DNA from: Allopusillimonas sp048270225
GTDB lineage: Bacteria > Pseudomonadota > Gammaproteobacteria > Burkholderiales > Burkholderiaceae_B
DNA length: 64,000 bases
NCBI GenBank assembly: GCA_048270225.1
Contig: JBLWTG010000013.1
Coordinates: 1-64,000, forward strand
Reading direction: 5' to 3'
Below are positions 53,104 to 60,990 of this stretch, one piece after another; the stretch's first letter is position 1, and every line of letters starts with the position of its first letter. The notes under the pieces are model-generated. The model worked only from the letters and a program-made list of their open reading frames with translations. It searched no databases and was not told the DNA's origin. The translations under genes were made by a program, and so were the position numbers.

Positions 53104-54219
53104 ATGGCAAATACTATTGCATCAAAAGGGCGTGTGGTCGTAGGTATGTCGGGGGGCGTGGACTCGTCGGTGACCGCGTGGCTGTTGAAAGAACAGGGCT
53201 ACGATGTGCTGGGCCTGTTCATGAAGAACTGGGAAGACGATGACGATTCCGAGTACTGCTCCACCCGGCAGGACTGGCTGGACGCGGCCAGCGTTGCGGA
53301 TGTGATCGGTATCGATATCGAGGCGGTAAACTTTGCCGCCGAATATAAAGATCGTGTCTTTGCAGATTTTTTGCGCGAATACTCCGCCGGCCGCACCCCC
53401 AATCCAGACGTATTGTGCAACGCTGAGATCAAGTTCAAGGCTTTTCTTGACCACGCGATGTCGCTGGGCGCCGAACACATCGCGACCGGGCATTATGCAC
53501 GCGTGCGATGTGTGCAGGCGGCATCCGGCCCACAATACCAGTTGCTCAAGGCGCTGGATCGCAGCAAAGATCAAAGCTATTTCCTGCACAGGCTCAGCCA
53601 GGCCCAATTGGCGCGCACCCTGTTTCCGTTGGGTGAAATCCACAAGACTGAAGTCAGAGAAATTGCGCAAAAGCTCGGCCTGCCGAACGCAGCCAAGAAA
53701 GACTCCACGGGTATCTGCTTTATTGGCGAGCGGCCGTTTCGCGAATTCCTCAACCGGTATCTGCCCACTCATCCCGGGCCGATCAAGACACCCGAAGGGG
53801 TTGTGCTGGGTCAGCATCAGGGGCTGGCCTTTTACACGCTGGGCCAGCGCAAGGGGCTGGGCATAGGCGGAATCAAAGGCCGGCAGCGCGACGATGGCAC
53901 CGCCGATGCCTGGTACACCGCTCGCAAAGACCTCGAGACCAATACCCTGTATGTAGTCCAGGGACACGATCATCCCTGGCTGCTCGGCGCCACGCTGCAG
54001 GCTCAGGACGCCAGTTGGATCGCCGGCAACGCGCCGGAAGCTGGCGCATATGCCGCCAAAACCCGCTATCGCCAGGCTGATGCGGAATGTGCCTTGAGCC
54101 AGGCAGGCGAGGGAGGTTTCTCGCTGAGTTTCAGCCAGGACCAATGGGCAGTCACACCTGGTCAGTCTGCCGTCGTCTATGATGGCGATGTTTGTCTGGG
54201 CGGCGGCATCATTTTCTGA
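53104..54219 (+). CDS. mnmA: tRNA-specific 2-thiouridylase MnmA
   Basis: This 371-residue enzyme thiolates U34 in tRNAs for Lys, Glu and Gln. The PP-loop GMSGGVDSS lies at residues 14-22, and the catalytic cysteines are Cys105 in NPDVLCNAEIKF and Cys205 in GICFIGERPF. The start at 53104 fits the family; a frame from 52951 overlapping glcF is rejected. It is on the same strand as the glc genes but probably has its own expression. Confidence 0.96.
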   Translation: MANTIASKGRVVVGMSGGVDSSVTAWLLKEQGYDVLGLFMKNWEDDDDSEYCSTRQDWLDAASVADVIGIDIEAVNFAAEYKDRVFADFLREYSAGRTPNPDVLCNAEIKFKAFLDHAMSLGAEHIATGHYARVRCVQAASGPQYQLLKALDRSKDQSYFLHRLSQAQLARTLFPLGEIHKTEVREIAQKLGLPNAAKKDSTGICFIGERPFREFLNRYLPTHPGPIKTPEGVVLGQHQGLAFYTLGQRKGLGIGGIKGRQRDDGTADAWYTARKDLETNTLYVVQGHDHPWLLGATLQAQDASWIAGNAPEAGAYAAKTRYRQADAECALSQAGEGGFSLSFSQDQWAVTPGQSAVVYDGDVCLGGGIIF

Positions 54220-54291
54220 ATACGCCCGCCTGCTTCCCCTTTTCGTGTGCTGAGCATTCAGTGCCAGCGCATTTCAGATAGAGCAATTCTC

Positions 54292-55113
54292 ATGGATCCA
54301 GTCTTCATCCTGTGCCTGGTAGCGTTGGGCGCTACCGTCGGCTTTGTTGCCGGCCTGCTGGGCATAGGCGGCGGCATGATGCTGGTTCCCTTTCTGGCCA
54401 TGCTGCTTCCGCTCTATGGTGTACCGCAAGAGCTGGTTGTGCACGCTGCGATTGCGACGGGCATGGCGACGATAGTGTTCACGTCTATCTCCAGCATGCG
54501 GGCTCATCACCGGCAGAGGGCGATCCGCTGGGATATTGTCTGGATCATCGGCCCAGGACTGATTGTCGGCGGATTGTTATCGGGCGGGGCGGTATTCTCC
54601 TACCTGAGCGGTGTCTGGCTGTCCCTGTTCTTTGCTGTATTTGTCGGCTATTCGGCATATCGGATGCTCACCGGCAAGCCGCCGGTGCCGGGCCATACGC
54701 TGCCCTCCAAGCCCACGATATTCGGGGTCGGTCTGGTCATAGGCTTTGTATCGGGGTTTCTGGGAGCGGGCGGCGGCTTCCTGTCAGTACCGTTCATGGC
54801 GCGGGGCAATGTGCCCATGCGCAATGCGGTAGCCACGTCTGCAGCGCTGGGGTTTTTCATCGCGATTGCAAATAGCGCCGGCTACATATACTCAGGCTTT
54901 CAGGAGGTCAAAGGCCAGCCGGGCATGCTGGGCTATATCTACAGGCCCGCACTGATCGCGCTTTCGGTCATGAGCGTCCTAACGGCACCGGTGGGCGCGC
55001 GCTACACGCACGCGCTGCCCGTGGCCACACTCAAGCGCCTGTTTGCCTGCCTGTTGTTTGCCATGTCGCTGTACATGCTGTTCAAGGGCTGGCAGCAGAT
55101 GCAGCTGTCTTAG
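54292..55113 (+). CDS. TauE/SafE-family membrane permease
   Basis: This 273-residue permease has eight predicted helices and the classic repeat motifs GFVAGLLGIGGGMMLVPFLAML and GFVSGFLGAGGGFLSVPFMARGNVPMRNAVATSAAL. It is a closer match to the core TauE family than the gene at 3556. Export of sulfite or a small organosulfonate is possible but not shown. It follows mnmA after 72 bases and is convergent with the glutathione S-transferase. Confidence 0.88.
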   Translation: MDPVFILCLVALGATVGFVAGLLGIGGGMMLVPFLAMLLPLYGVPQELVVHAAIATGMATIVFTSISSMRAHHRQRAIRWDIVWIIGPGLIVGGLLSGGAVFSYLSGVWLSLFFAVFVGYSAYRMLTGKPPVPGHTLPSKPTIFGVGLVIGFVSGFLGAGGGFLSVPFMARGNVPMRNAVATSAALGFFIAIANSAGYIYSGFQEVKGQPGMLGYIYRPALIALSVMSVLTAPVGARYTHALPVATLKRLFACLLFAMSLYMLFKGWQQMQLS

Positions 55114-55142
55114 GGATGGGGGTACAGCTCCCCCAAAGCAGT

Positions 55143-55757
55143 TCAGTTCCCGGGCGGGCAGGTGGTGCTGAAAGATGGGCGTTCCTGCAGCTTGTCGTCC
55201 AGGCGACGCAGATTAGGATATTGTGTGCGCCAGTCCAGATCGGGCAGGCGCAGATCCAGGTAGCCCAGGGCACAGCCGACGGCCACATCGGCCAGGCTGA
55301 AGTTCACGCCCATGCAAAAAGACTGGTCGCCAAGGCTGGCGTCCATGGAACCAAGTGCGGCGGCGATTTTGCCGCGCTGGCGCGCTATCCATGGTTCGCT
55401 GCGCAGATGGGCTTCGCGGCGATTGATTTCGATGTTGATCGCGACACTGGCGTCCAGCACGCCGTCGGCGATGGCTTCCCAGCATTTGACGGCAGCGCGA
55501 TCGCGGCCCGGTTGCGGAATCAGACGCCCGACTGGGGAAAGCGTATCCAGGTACTCGACGATGACGCGGGAGTCGAACAAGCTACCGTTGTCATCCATGA
55601 GCAGGCAGGGCACTTTGCCTAGTGGATTATGACTCTGGATCTGAGTGTCCTCGGCCCACACATTTTCGAGTACGAATTCGTAATCGAGCTTTTTTTCGGC
55701 CATTACGACACGCACCTTGCGCACATAAGGACTGGTGAGCGAACCGATGAGTTTCAT
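55143..55757 (-). CDS. Glutathione S-transferase family protein
   Basis: This 204-residue protein has the thioredoxin-like N-terminal domain (KLIGSLTSPYVRKVRVVMAEK, with Ser9 or Thr8/Ser9 as likely glutathione residue, and GKVPCLLMDDNGSLFDSRVIVEYLD) and a helical C-terminal domain. It resembles the YibF group. It may conjugate or reduce with glutathione; the substrate is unknown. Confidence 0.9.
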   Translation of the reverse strand: MKLIGSLTSPYVRKVRVVMAEKKLDYEFVLENVWAEDTQIQSHNPLGKVPCLLMDDNGSLFDSRVIVEYLDTLSPVGRLIPQPGRDRAAVKCWEAIADGVLDASVAINIEINRREAHLRSEPWIARQRGKIAAALGSMDASLGDQSFCMGVNFSLADVAVGCALGYLDLRLPDLDWRTQYPNLRRLDDKLQERPSFSTTCPPGN

Positions 55758-56067
55758 GAGAAATTCGGAGAGTTATGGGCAAAAAAAGTATAGCAGGATA
55801 CCGTCCCCGATTGCCTTGTGAAGGGGGGAAGCGTGCGCGTAATTGGCCTTACTTTACAAATATGTAGCGTAAATGCTTCGGTACTTGCGGTGGGGTGAAA
55901 TTTGTGGTCCGGGCCGGCCGGTACTGTGTGGTTTTATCTGCCGTGTATTGTTATTTTGCGTCAATACAGCCAATACTGAAGCTAATTGTCAGCGGGATTA
56001 GGCTATTTTATGATCAGCGAGCTGTAAATTCGATAAATTGGATGGTTTTTATGGGCGGAGAGATTGC
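55758..56067. other. AT-richer intergenic region, boundary of the accessory segment
   Basis: No gene is evident over about 310 bases. A 7-bp inverted repeat TGTATTG (55944-55950) / CAATACA (55962-55968) is followed by another CAATAC copy, which could be a regulator site or chance. The region marks the switch from conserved genes to small unknown genes and decayed elements. Confidence 0.4.
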
Positions 56068-56307
56068 ATGAGGCAATGGGAGTCTCAGATTGAACAGGCG
56101 TTACAGGAATTCGTAACGCTCAAGAATGCAGAAAAACAGAAGCTGCGCATATTGCGGCGAGCGGAGCAAGGGCTGGATTTTCGTTTACGGTTCAGCGCGA
56201 GGGAAACATGGTTTCAGGCACGCGAGCTGGCGCACGCCAAAAATCGACAGATTGTCGGCATGATTGAATTTCGCATGCGGGCGGACAAGGTTCAACGGGA
56301 CGCATGA
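56068..56307 (+). CDS. Small protein of unknown function
   Basis: This 79-residue basic protein has a predicted helical N-terminal part (QWESQIEQALQEFVTLKNAEKQKLRILRRAEQ reads as an amphipathic helix, about 3-33). GGCGGAGAGA lies just before the ATG at 56068. No family is recognised. It is in a region of small lone genes next to toxin-antitoxin remnants. Confidence 0.5.
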   Translation: MRQWESQIEQALQEFVTLKNAEKQKLRILRRAEQGLDFRLRFSARETWFQARELAHAKNRQIVGMIEFRMRADKVQRDA

Positions 56308-56457
56308 ATCCGCGCCGCGTGACATCGGCGCGACAGATGTTTTGATTTAAATCAATATGGAAATGTTTATTTCCTGGGCAAGGCCATGGATACAGGCATT
56401 TTAGGGTGCTGCAATGCACACTGATCTGTTCTCTTCACTGACTATAAGTGCTTATCC

Positions 56458-56691
56458 GTGAACAATGAAAAAACTGTCATACGTGCGCCTGATTTGTATA
56501 CGACGAAAGGCGGACACGTTGCATTTGTGACCAGGATGGTGGAAGACCCTGTAAATAAGGAGCGGCTGTTTTATGGCTACGTGCTGCACAATGCCGGAGG
56601 CCGCACGACAAAAAGGGAAATGGTGTGGCAGGAAACCGGCGTCTGTGTTTCCACCAACGTCGAGGCGGATCGCATCGTCTGGAAAGCGTAA
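56458..56691 (+). CDS. Small protein of unknown function
   Basis: This is a 77-residue frame from a GTG at 56458. The sequence is a plausible folded small protein (GGHVAFVTRMVEDPVNKERLFYGYVLHNAGG) with beta character. There is no clear ribosome site; the upstream region is AT-rich. No family is recognised. Confidence 0.45.
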   Translation: MNNEKTVIRAPDLYTTKGGHVAFVTRMVEDPVNKERLFYGYVLHNAGGRTTKREMVWQETGVCVSTNVEADRIVWKA

Positions 56692-56761
56692 TGCATGCAC
56701 GTGCGATTCTCGACATCGTACACAGTCAGCCACTGCGACGACTACCATCGAACGACCCCTC

Positions 56762-56957
56762 ATGCTGAGGCATAACCCACTTCATCCAGGCAACATTCCG
56801 AAAGATGATGTTTTTCCGGAGCTTGGGCTGACTGTGGCGCAGCTCATGCGGCAACAAATACCGTCTGATCGCTTTCTTGCATCCGGCGCATCAGATGGCT
56901 TATATCAAGCATGTGTTGACGCATGCGGAATATGACAAGGGAGCTTGGAAAAAATGA
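56762..56957 (+). pseudogene. Chimeric HigA/HigB toxin-antitoxin remnant
   Basis: From 56762 the frame reads MLRHNPLHPGNIPKDDVF then PELGLTVAQLM, the N-terminal signature of a HigA antidote. From about 56845 to the TGA at 56955-56957 a different frame reads NKYRLIAFLHPAHQMAYIKH then VLTHAEYDKGAWKK, the C-terminal half of a HigB mRNA-interferase toxin. The two parts meet out of frame near 56845. This looks like a deletion that joined pieces of two toxin-antitoxin modules. The toxin stop overlaps the next antitoxin start, as in intact higBA pairs. Confidence 0.75.
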
Positions 56958-57376
56958 AGCTGAACGACATTCGAGCAAGCTGGGCTGCCCTGCAAGTCGT
57001 AACAGGGATAGGCCCCATTCATAACGAGGCAGATTACGACCGCATGGTCGCCTTGGCAGATGGCCTGATTGAAAGCGGGTTGGCGGGAGAGGGGGGAGAA
57101 CTGTCCGGCTTATTTGGGCTGGTCAGCGGCCTGATTGCTGATTATGACGATAAGCATCATGCTTTGCCGGTAGCTTCTCCACGTGAGATGCTGCGGTTTT
57201 TCATGGATCAGCACGGCCTGACGCAGACTGATTTGCCGGAAATAGGGAGTCAGGGCGTCGTGTCCGAAATTCTTTCCGGGCGCCGCTTGCTTAATGCTCG
57301 CCAGATTGCCGCTTTAGTGGCGCGATTTCACGTCAGCGCAGATCTGTTCATTGAGCCTGTTAGTCCAGTGCATTAA
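56954..57376 (+). CDS. HigA-type antitoxin (helix-turn-helix), without an intact toxin
   Basis: This 140-residue protein has an N-terminal acidic helical part and a C-terminal Xre-like helix-turn-helix (about 75-133: MLRFFMDQHGLTQTDLPEIG then VSEILSGRRLLNARQIAALV), the layout of antitoxins paired with HigB-type toxins. ATG at 56954 overlaps the toxin-fragment stop; a TTG at 56945 is less likely. Because the partner toxin is reduced to its C-terminal half, this antitoxin may persist as a regulator or as protection against related toxins. Confidence 0.8.
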   Translation: MKLNDIRASWAALQVVTGIGPIHNEADYDRMVALADGLIESGLAGEGGELSGLFGLVSGLIADYDDKHHALPVASPREMLRFFMDQHGLTQTDLPEIGSQGVVSEILSGRRLLNARQIAALVARFHVSADLFIEPVSPVH

Positions 57377-57454
57377 ATAAGTTTCACTCATAGCAGGACA
57401 GCGCAAAGAGCGATCTCGCGTTACGTGACTGATCGAGATTGCGTAGACCATAGG

Positions 57455-57620
57455 CTAATGGCGCTCGCGCAGCCATTCTCGCAAGACATCGTTTGCGCGT
57501 GTTTGCCAGCCTGGGCCTGTGGCGCGCAAGCCTTCTAGTACATCCGGATCAAATCGGATGGTTGTGGATATTGTACGCATTTCTGCAGTGGAGCCTACAG
57601 GGCGAACAGGGCGTGCAAAG
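57455..57620 (-). pseudogene. BrnA-type antitoxin, C-terminal fragment
   Basis: On the minus strand the frame ends with TIRFDPDVLEGLRATGPGW then QTRANDVLREWLRERH, the ribbon-helix-helix C-terminal part of BrnA antitoxins, preceded by RPVGSTAE, like the usual GRPxGS linker. The N-terminal half and the BrnT toxin gene are absent; upstream the frame runs into antisense of the integrase remnant. A shortened 41-residue protein from an ATG at 57580 is possible. Confidence 0.65.
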
Positions 57621-57843
57621 TGGTGGGCATTACAGGTTTCCGGTTCCACGACTTGGGGCACACAGGGGCATCCTGGCATGTACAGCACGGCATACTTTAA
57701 TGGTTTTGGAGGAGCTCGGCGGCTGGGAAACCATAGAAATGGTACAAAAGTACGCGCACCTTGCACCCGGTCATATCGTCGGCCACGCGGAAACGGCCAC
57801 GTTTGGGCCACAGCCGGGAATAGAAAAGAAAAAGGCCGCTTGA
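57602..57843 (+). pseudogene. Decayed tyrosine-recombinase (integrase) C-terminal remnant
   Basis: From 57623 one frame reads GITGFRFHDLGHTGASWHVQ then meets TAA at 57698; from 57694 the next frame continues LMVLEELGGWETIEMVQKYA then HLAPGHIVGHAE to TGA at 57841. Together they are the C-terminal catalytic part of a phage integrase with one frameshift, and the catalytic Arg of HDLRHT is changed to Gly. It ends 40 bases before the tRNA fragment, so an earlier element probably used the same site. Confidence 0.8.
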
Positions 57844-57855
57844 GTGGGCGGCCTT
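57832..57855 (+). terminator. Hairpin at the end of the integrase remnant
   Basis: AAGGCCGC (57832-57839) and GCGGCCTT (57848-57855) form a perfect 8-bp stem with an 8-base loop at the stop codon of the remnant. The following bases are AACTT, so it is a weak terminator at best. Confidence 0.45.
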
Positions 57856-57882
57856 AACTTACTGACTTTGCTATGAAATTCT

Positions 57883-57926
57883 TGGTGGGCTGTGAGTGGC
57901 TCGAACACTCGACCTACGGATTAAGA
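57883..57926 (-). other. 3' half of tRNA-Lys (CUU), attL-type prophage attachment site
   Basis: Read on the minus strand, these bases give the anticodon loop CTCTTAA, the 3' anticodon arm, a T arm GAGTG-TTCGAGC-CACTC, the 3' acceptor strand and CCA. The sequence 5' of the anticodon loop does not form a D arm or acceptor strand, so the gene is only a 3' half. The prophage integrase starts 134 bases to the right. This fits the left attachment copy of a prophage in a tRNA-Lys gene, with the intact tRNA expected beyond the right edge. Confidence 0.8.
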
Positions 57927-58060
57927 GGCCGCGCCTCGAGAATGCCGCTCAGTCATGCAGTATGCGGCATTGGATTGGTCTGTTGTCACATAAAATGTGT
58001 CCGCTCGCTCTGAGGCTTTACCCTTGGTATCCGCCTCAATCCACTGGATATGCGACAGTC

Positions 58061-59122
58061 TCAGGCTCCGATTTTCAAGCTATTTGCCGCCACCGAATCA
58101 CGCCATCGGCTCTTAACGTAGATCTCGGTCGTGGCCTTGTCCTTGTGGCCACATAGCGCCTGGATTCGCTCGATGGGCTCCCCGGATAGCCACATGTCCG
58201 TGGCACCCTTGCCTTTAAGGTCGCGGAAACCAAAGGGGGCCAACGTCGGTAACTTCTTCTTGGCCTTGACTTGCGCGCGTCGAAGCATCGCGTCCAGGCC
58301 CGAGTATGAGTAAGGCTTTCCCTTGCGGGTATGGATAATCGTGCGGTGCAGCACCGGAACCTCTCCTATTGCGCCTTCGACTAGGTCGAGCAACCGACCG
58401 GCGAGCGCAATTTCGAGGATTCTCCCGGTTTTGTTTTGTTCGACCCGTAACACTTTGGACTCGCCTTTGGCGCGGATGTTTGCGGGTGTCCAGCCCAAAA
58501 TATCGCTTTCTGGGCGCTGGAGCGTCCGGTAAGTCAGCTCCATCATCAGCTGGACTTGCTTGGGCGCCTCTGAATAAACTGCGTTGTATTCCGCATTGGT
58601 GACGTAGCGGTCCCGGCCCGTTTCCTCATTGCGCTGGACCCCAGAAGCCTGCATACAAGGATTGACAACCAGAGCGCATTGTCCAGTTCGGATCAACCAT
58701 GACAAGCAAGACGAAAGGCAGGCTCGCTCCCTGTTCGCTCGGGTCGGTCGGCCCGCGCGCTTGCCTTCGTCCAGGTATGTTTGAACCGTTAACGGGGAGA
58801 TTGCCTCTGGTGGTAGCCGCCCAAAAAAAACCTTGAGCTCAATCACGTTCTTGCGATAATCATCCAGCGTGCGCTGGGCCAAGCTCTTTGATTTGACCCT
58901 GGCTTCGCAGTCAATAATAAACATATCAAGCCAATATCCTGTCGTGCCGTAGGTGTCGCCAGGGTCGTTGTAGAGCATCGCGCGACGTTTGGCCGACGCA
59001 ACGTCCGTGCCCACATTCTCCCAGCGCCCGTCTCGGTGGCGGTACCAGAATTTGTTGCGGCGCCAGCTAAGCCTGGTGCCAGCCAGGCCCATCGGGTCAC
59101 CGTCTTTGCGTTTGCGCGGCAT
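58061..59122 (-). CDS. Prophage tyrosine-type integrase
   Basis: This 353-residue recombinase has an N-terminal basic arm-binding part (PRKRKDGDPMGLAGTRLSWRRNKFWYRHRDG), a core-binding domain and a catalytic domain. Arg in TLQRPESDILGW, LCGHKDKATTEIYVKSRW with the His and the Tyr nucleophile are visible; the central box reads FRDLKGKGATDMW, with Arg and Lys where H-x-x-R is usual. ATG at 59122 was chosen as the family start. It lies next to the tRNA-Lys attachment site and defines the left end of the prophage. Confidence 0.9.
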   Translation of the reverse strand: MPRKRKDGDPMGLAGTRLSWRRNKFWYRHRDGRWENVGTDVASAKRRAMLYNDPGDTYGTTGYWLDMFIIDCEARVKSKSLAQRTLDDYRKNVIELKVFFGRLPPEAISPLTVQTYLDEGKRAGRPTRANRERACLSSCLSWLIRTGQCALVVNPCMQASGVQRNEETGRDRYVTNAEYNAVYSEAPKQVQLMMELTYRTLQRPESDILGWTPANIRAKGESKVLRVEQNKTGRILEIALAGRLLDLVEGAIGEVPVLHRTIIHTRKGKPYSYSGLDAMLRRAQVKAKKKLPTLAPFGFRDLKGKGATDMWLSGEPIERIQALCGHKDKATTEIYVKSRWRDSVAANSLKIGA

Positions 59123-59363
59123 TTTTGTTCCAACGATGTCGTAGGGCGGAGAGGTCACCACCGTCTATTTCCTGTGGGCTTACCAATCTGGATGCCCCCA
59201 GGACGCGCTCGAACTCGGATCTGGCGACCAAAGCCCGTCCGCTTGGTTTTTTCTTCACCAGCAGTCCCAGCGCTAAAAGGTATCGGCACTGCGCCGCCGG
59301 CATTACCAGTGGCTCACAGATGGCCGCGATCTCGTCGTCCGTCAGAAATGGTAAATCAGCCAT
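59097..59363 (-). CDS. DUF4224-domain phage protein
   Basis: This 88-residue protein has the DUF4224 pattern LTDDEIAAICEPLVMPAAQCRYLLALGLLVKKKPSGRALVARSEFE. Such genes typically sit next to integrase and may act as an excisionase or recombination directionality factor; this is inferred from position only. Its end overlaps the integrase start by 26 bases. Confidence 0.75.
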   Translation of the reverse strand: MADLPFLTDDEIAAICEPLVMPAAQCRYLLALGLLVKKKPSGRALVARSEFERVLGASRLVSPQEIDGGDLSALRHRWNKNAAQTQRR

Positions 59364-59426
59364 TTATCGTGTCTCTCAAGTTCCATGCCCTGGCTGTTAC
59401 AGCCAACTCTTCATTGATGTGCTCGG

Positions 59427-60002
59427 TCATATTGGTCGAAACTCCACCGCCCACACCCATGGGTTGGCGGGCCAACTGCCAGCGCCGTTGATGGACTCCC
59501 ACAGTTGGGCAAATCCTGCTTTGTGGCTACCCTCCTGTGGTGATCCGCACGCGGCCCAAGGTGCACCCTCTGCGATTGCGTCCACCTCGTTGCAGGCCTG
59601 CAACCGCTCCACGCGCACGCCTGTAATTTCCAGAGTGATGCGGCTGGCAGATCGTGGCATGTGAATGCTGGGGCGCCAGCGTTCGCATAGCCGGCCTTGC
59701 GTGGTGCCGTCGGCCTTGTAGACAAATGGACCGTCCTCATCGCGTTTCGAGGCCATGGCATGTATGCCGTAGGCCCAAGTCTCCCGGACCCACAGCCGGT
59801 CGCCCGGCTGACCATAGGGGCAGCGGAATCCAGGGATGCGAACGCCATGCTCGTTCACGATTTCGCAGTGACCGGGACCGGCCATGCGGACTATGCCAGG
59901 TTCGCATACCTGTTCCCGCATAGAACGGCGGGTTTGAGTTTTCTGTCCGCGCAGGATGGCGCGTACCATGTCGCCGTTGAAAAGAATTGGGCGCTCACGC
60001 AT
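59427..60002 (-). CDS. Phage protein with ASCH-like (PUA-type) fold
   Basis: This 191-residue protein has the start RPILFNGDMVRAILRGQKTQTRR, CPYGQPGDRLWVRETWAYG and ITGVRVERLQACNEVDAIAEG, the pattern of phage proteins of the ASCH/PUA group that are often annotated as morphogenetic or RNA-binding. GGAGGGGAA precedes the ATG at 60002. Its function is unknown; nucleic-acid binding is an inference from the fold. Confidence 0.7.
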   Translation of the reverse strand: MRERPILFNGDMVRAILRGQKTQTRRSMREQVCEPGIVRMAGPGHCEIVNEHGVRIPGFRCPYGQPGDRLWVRETWAYGIHAMASKRDEDGPFVYKADGTTQGRLCERWRPSIHMPRSASRITLEITGVRVERLQACNEVDAIAEGAPWAACGSPQEGSHKAGFAQLWESINGAGSWPANPWVWAVEFRPI

Positions 60003-60474
60003 CGAATTCCCCTCCAATGCGGCGACGGGCGCCTGCTGATTGCTGCAATAGATATAAGGTCACATCCAGGCCCTTGTCATGGAAGAATCGATGGGTAAAG
60101 CAGATCAACTCAGGCGTCAGCGGTTCGCGCCCCGTCTCGACGCCGGACATGTACGATGGCGGCTGGCCGCAAAACTGGCTCATTTCCATCAGTGATGTGC
60201 CGGCAGTTATGCGCAGGGCGCGCACCAGAAGGCCGTATGGCGTCAACGGATTCTTGAAAGCTTCTAGCGGGTCTGTAGGCATGGCGGACTGGCGGCGGTT
60301 CCAGTTTGATTTAGCCTCGGCTTCGTCATTACCGATCTGTTCGGCTTTGCACTTATTACACCCAACATGGATGGGCGCGACCCACTGCCCACCGCTACCG
60401 GTTTCGTCAGGAGAAACGAATATCACCTTGTGCCCACAGAACGGGCAGGGAAGAAGATCGTTATTGGCTGTCAT
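59995..60474 (-). CDS. Lar-like zinc ribbon fused to a helix-turn-helix domain
   Basis: Residues 1-65 (from ATG at 60474) are a Lar-type restriction-alleviation zinc ribbon: LLPCPFCGHKVIF and VGCNKCKAEQIGNDEAEAKSNWNRR. Residues 66-159 are a separate Xre-like domain (GLLVRALRITAGTSLMEMSQFCGQPPSYMSGVETGREPLT). No ribosome site precedes the internal ATG at 60282, so it is probably one fused protein. The start overlaps the stop of the next small gene (ATGA). Protection from host restriction plus regulation is possible but not shown. Confidence 0.65.
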   Translation of the reverse strand: MTANNDLLPCPFCGHKVIFVSPDETGSGGQWVAPIHVGCNKCKAEQIGNDEAEAKSNWNRRQSAMPTDPLEAFKNPLTPYGLLVRALRITAGTSLMEMSQFCGQPPSYMSGVETGREPLTPELICFTHRFFHDKGLDVTLYLLQQSAGARRRIGGEFDA

Positions 60475-60623
60475 CAGAAAAGCTCCAATTGTTGTGGCTC
60501 GACAGGCTCGTCTCTTGATCGCAGCCATAGCGCGAAGTCTCTACCGTCCTGCCCGCTGGTGCCGAAACGACGACGGCGGGCAATGATTGCGTTCCACTCT
60601 GGATAGAGATTATTGGCTGTCAT
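60474..60623 (-). CDS. 49-residue phage protein with C-terminal clamp-binding-like motif
   Basis: This short frame from ATG at 60623 (AAGGGA upstream) to TGA at 60474 has an arginine-rich centre (IIARRRRFG) and ends QQLELF, matching the QLxLF motif that binds the DNA polymerase sliding clamp. The stop overlaps the start of the zinc-ribbon gene. It is below the usual length cut-off and easily missed. Confidence 0.65.
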   Translation of the reverse strand: MTANNLYPEWNAIIARRRRFGTSGQDGRDFALWLRSRDEPVEPQQLELF

Positions 60624-60634
60624 TTCCCTTGCTC

Positions 60635-60979
60635 CTATTGAATTTGTTCCGTGCGCCCGCCGTGGCGGAAAACTTCGCCGTACTCCCCGATGGAAACATT
60701 GGCATCGTCGTATTGACGAAGCGCCTGCTTAACTGCGGTTTCGGCGTTGTTTCGGTAGGCGTCGAACTCGGCCTGCAAGGTGGCAAGCTTTCGCTTCCAT
60801 TCGTCCTCGATATCACTGAGGCGTTCTGACGCGGGCGGGCTATAGAAAGCCATCCCGCAACACTCATGTCCGCCCGAGACGCTGTCCACAATGCAGATCA
60901 ACTGATCCTCCGTCATGTTCAAATCGCACTCTTCGGCGGCGATAGCAATACACTCTTTCCAGTAATCCAAATCGGTCAT
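60635..60979 (-). CDS. Phage protein of unknown function (coiled-coil tail)
   Basis: This 114-residue protein has an N-terminal alpha-helical part (LDYWKECIAIAAEECDLNMT) and a central coiled-coil-like stretch (LSDIEDEWKRKLATLQAEFD). TAGGAG precedes the ATG at 60979; a longer frame is rejected. It lies in the compact leftward prophage operon. No family is recognised with confidence. Confidence 0.6.
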   Translation of the reverse strand: MTDLDYWKECIAIAAEECDLNMTEDQLICIVDSVSGGHECCGMAFYSPPASERLSDIEDEWKRKLATLQAEFDAYRNNAETAVKQALRQYDDANVSIGEYGEVFRHGGRTEQIQ

Positions 60980-60990
60980 TGCTCTTGCTC

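Noticed and set aside
56038..56067. Upstream in-frame ATG extending the small protein at 56068 by ten residues
   Set aside because: The GGCGGAGAGA ribosome site lies between the two ATGs and favours 56068.
57883..57975. Complete tRNA-Lys gene
   Set aside because: Only the 3' half folds; the bases 5' of the anticodon loop do not form a D arm or pair with the acceptor strand.
57896..58156. Plus-strand open frame of 86 codons over the tRNA fragment
   Set aside because: It starts in the attachment site and ends inside the integrase gene on the other strand; no family or ribosome site.
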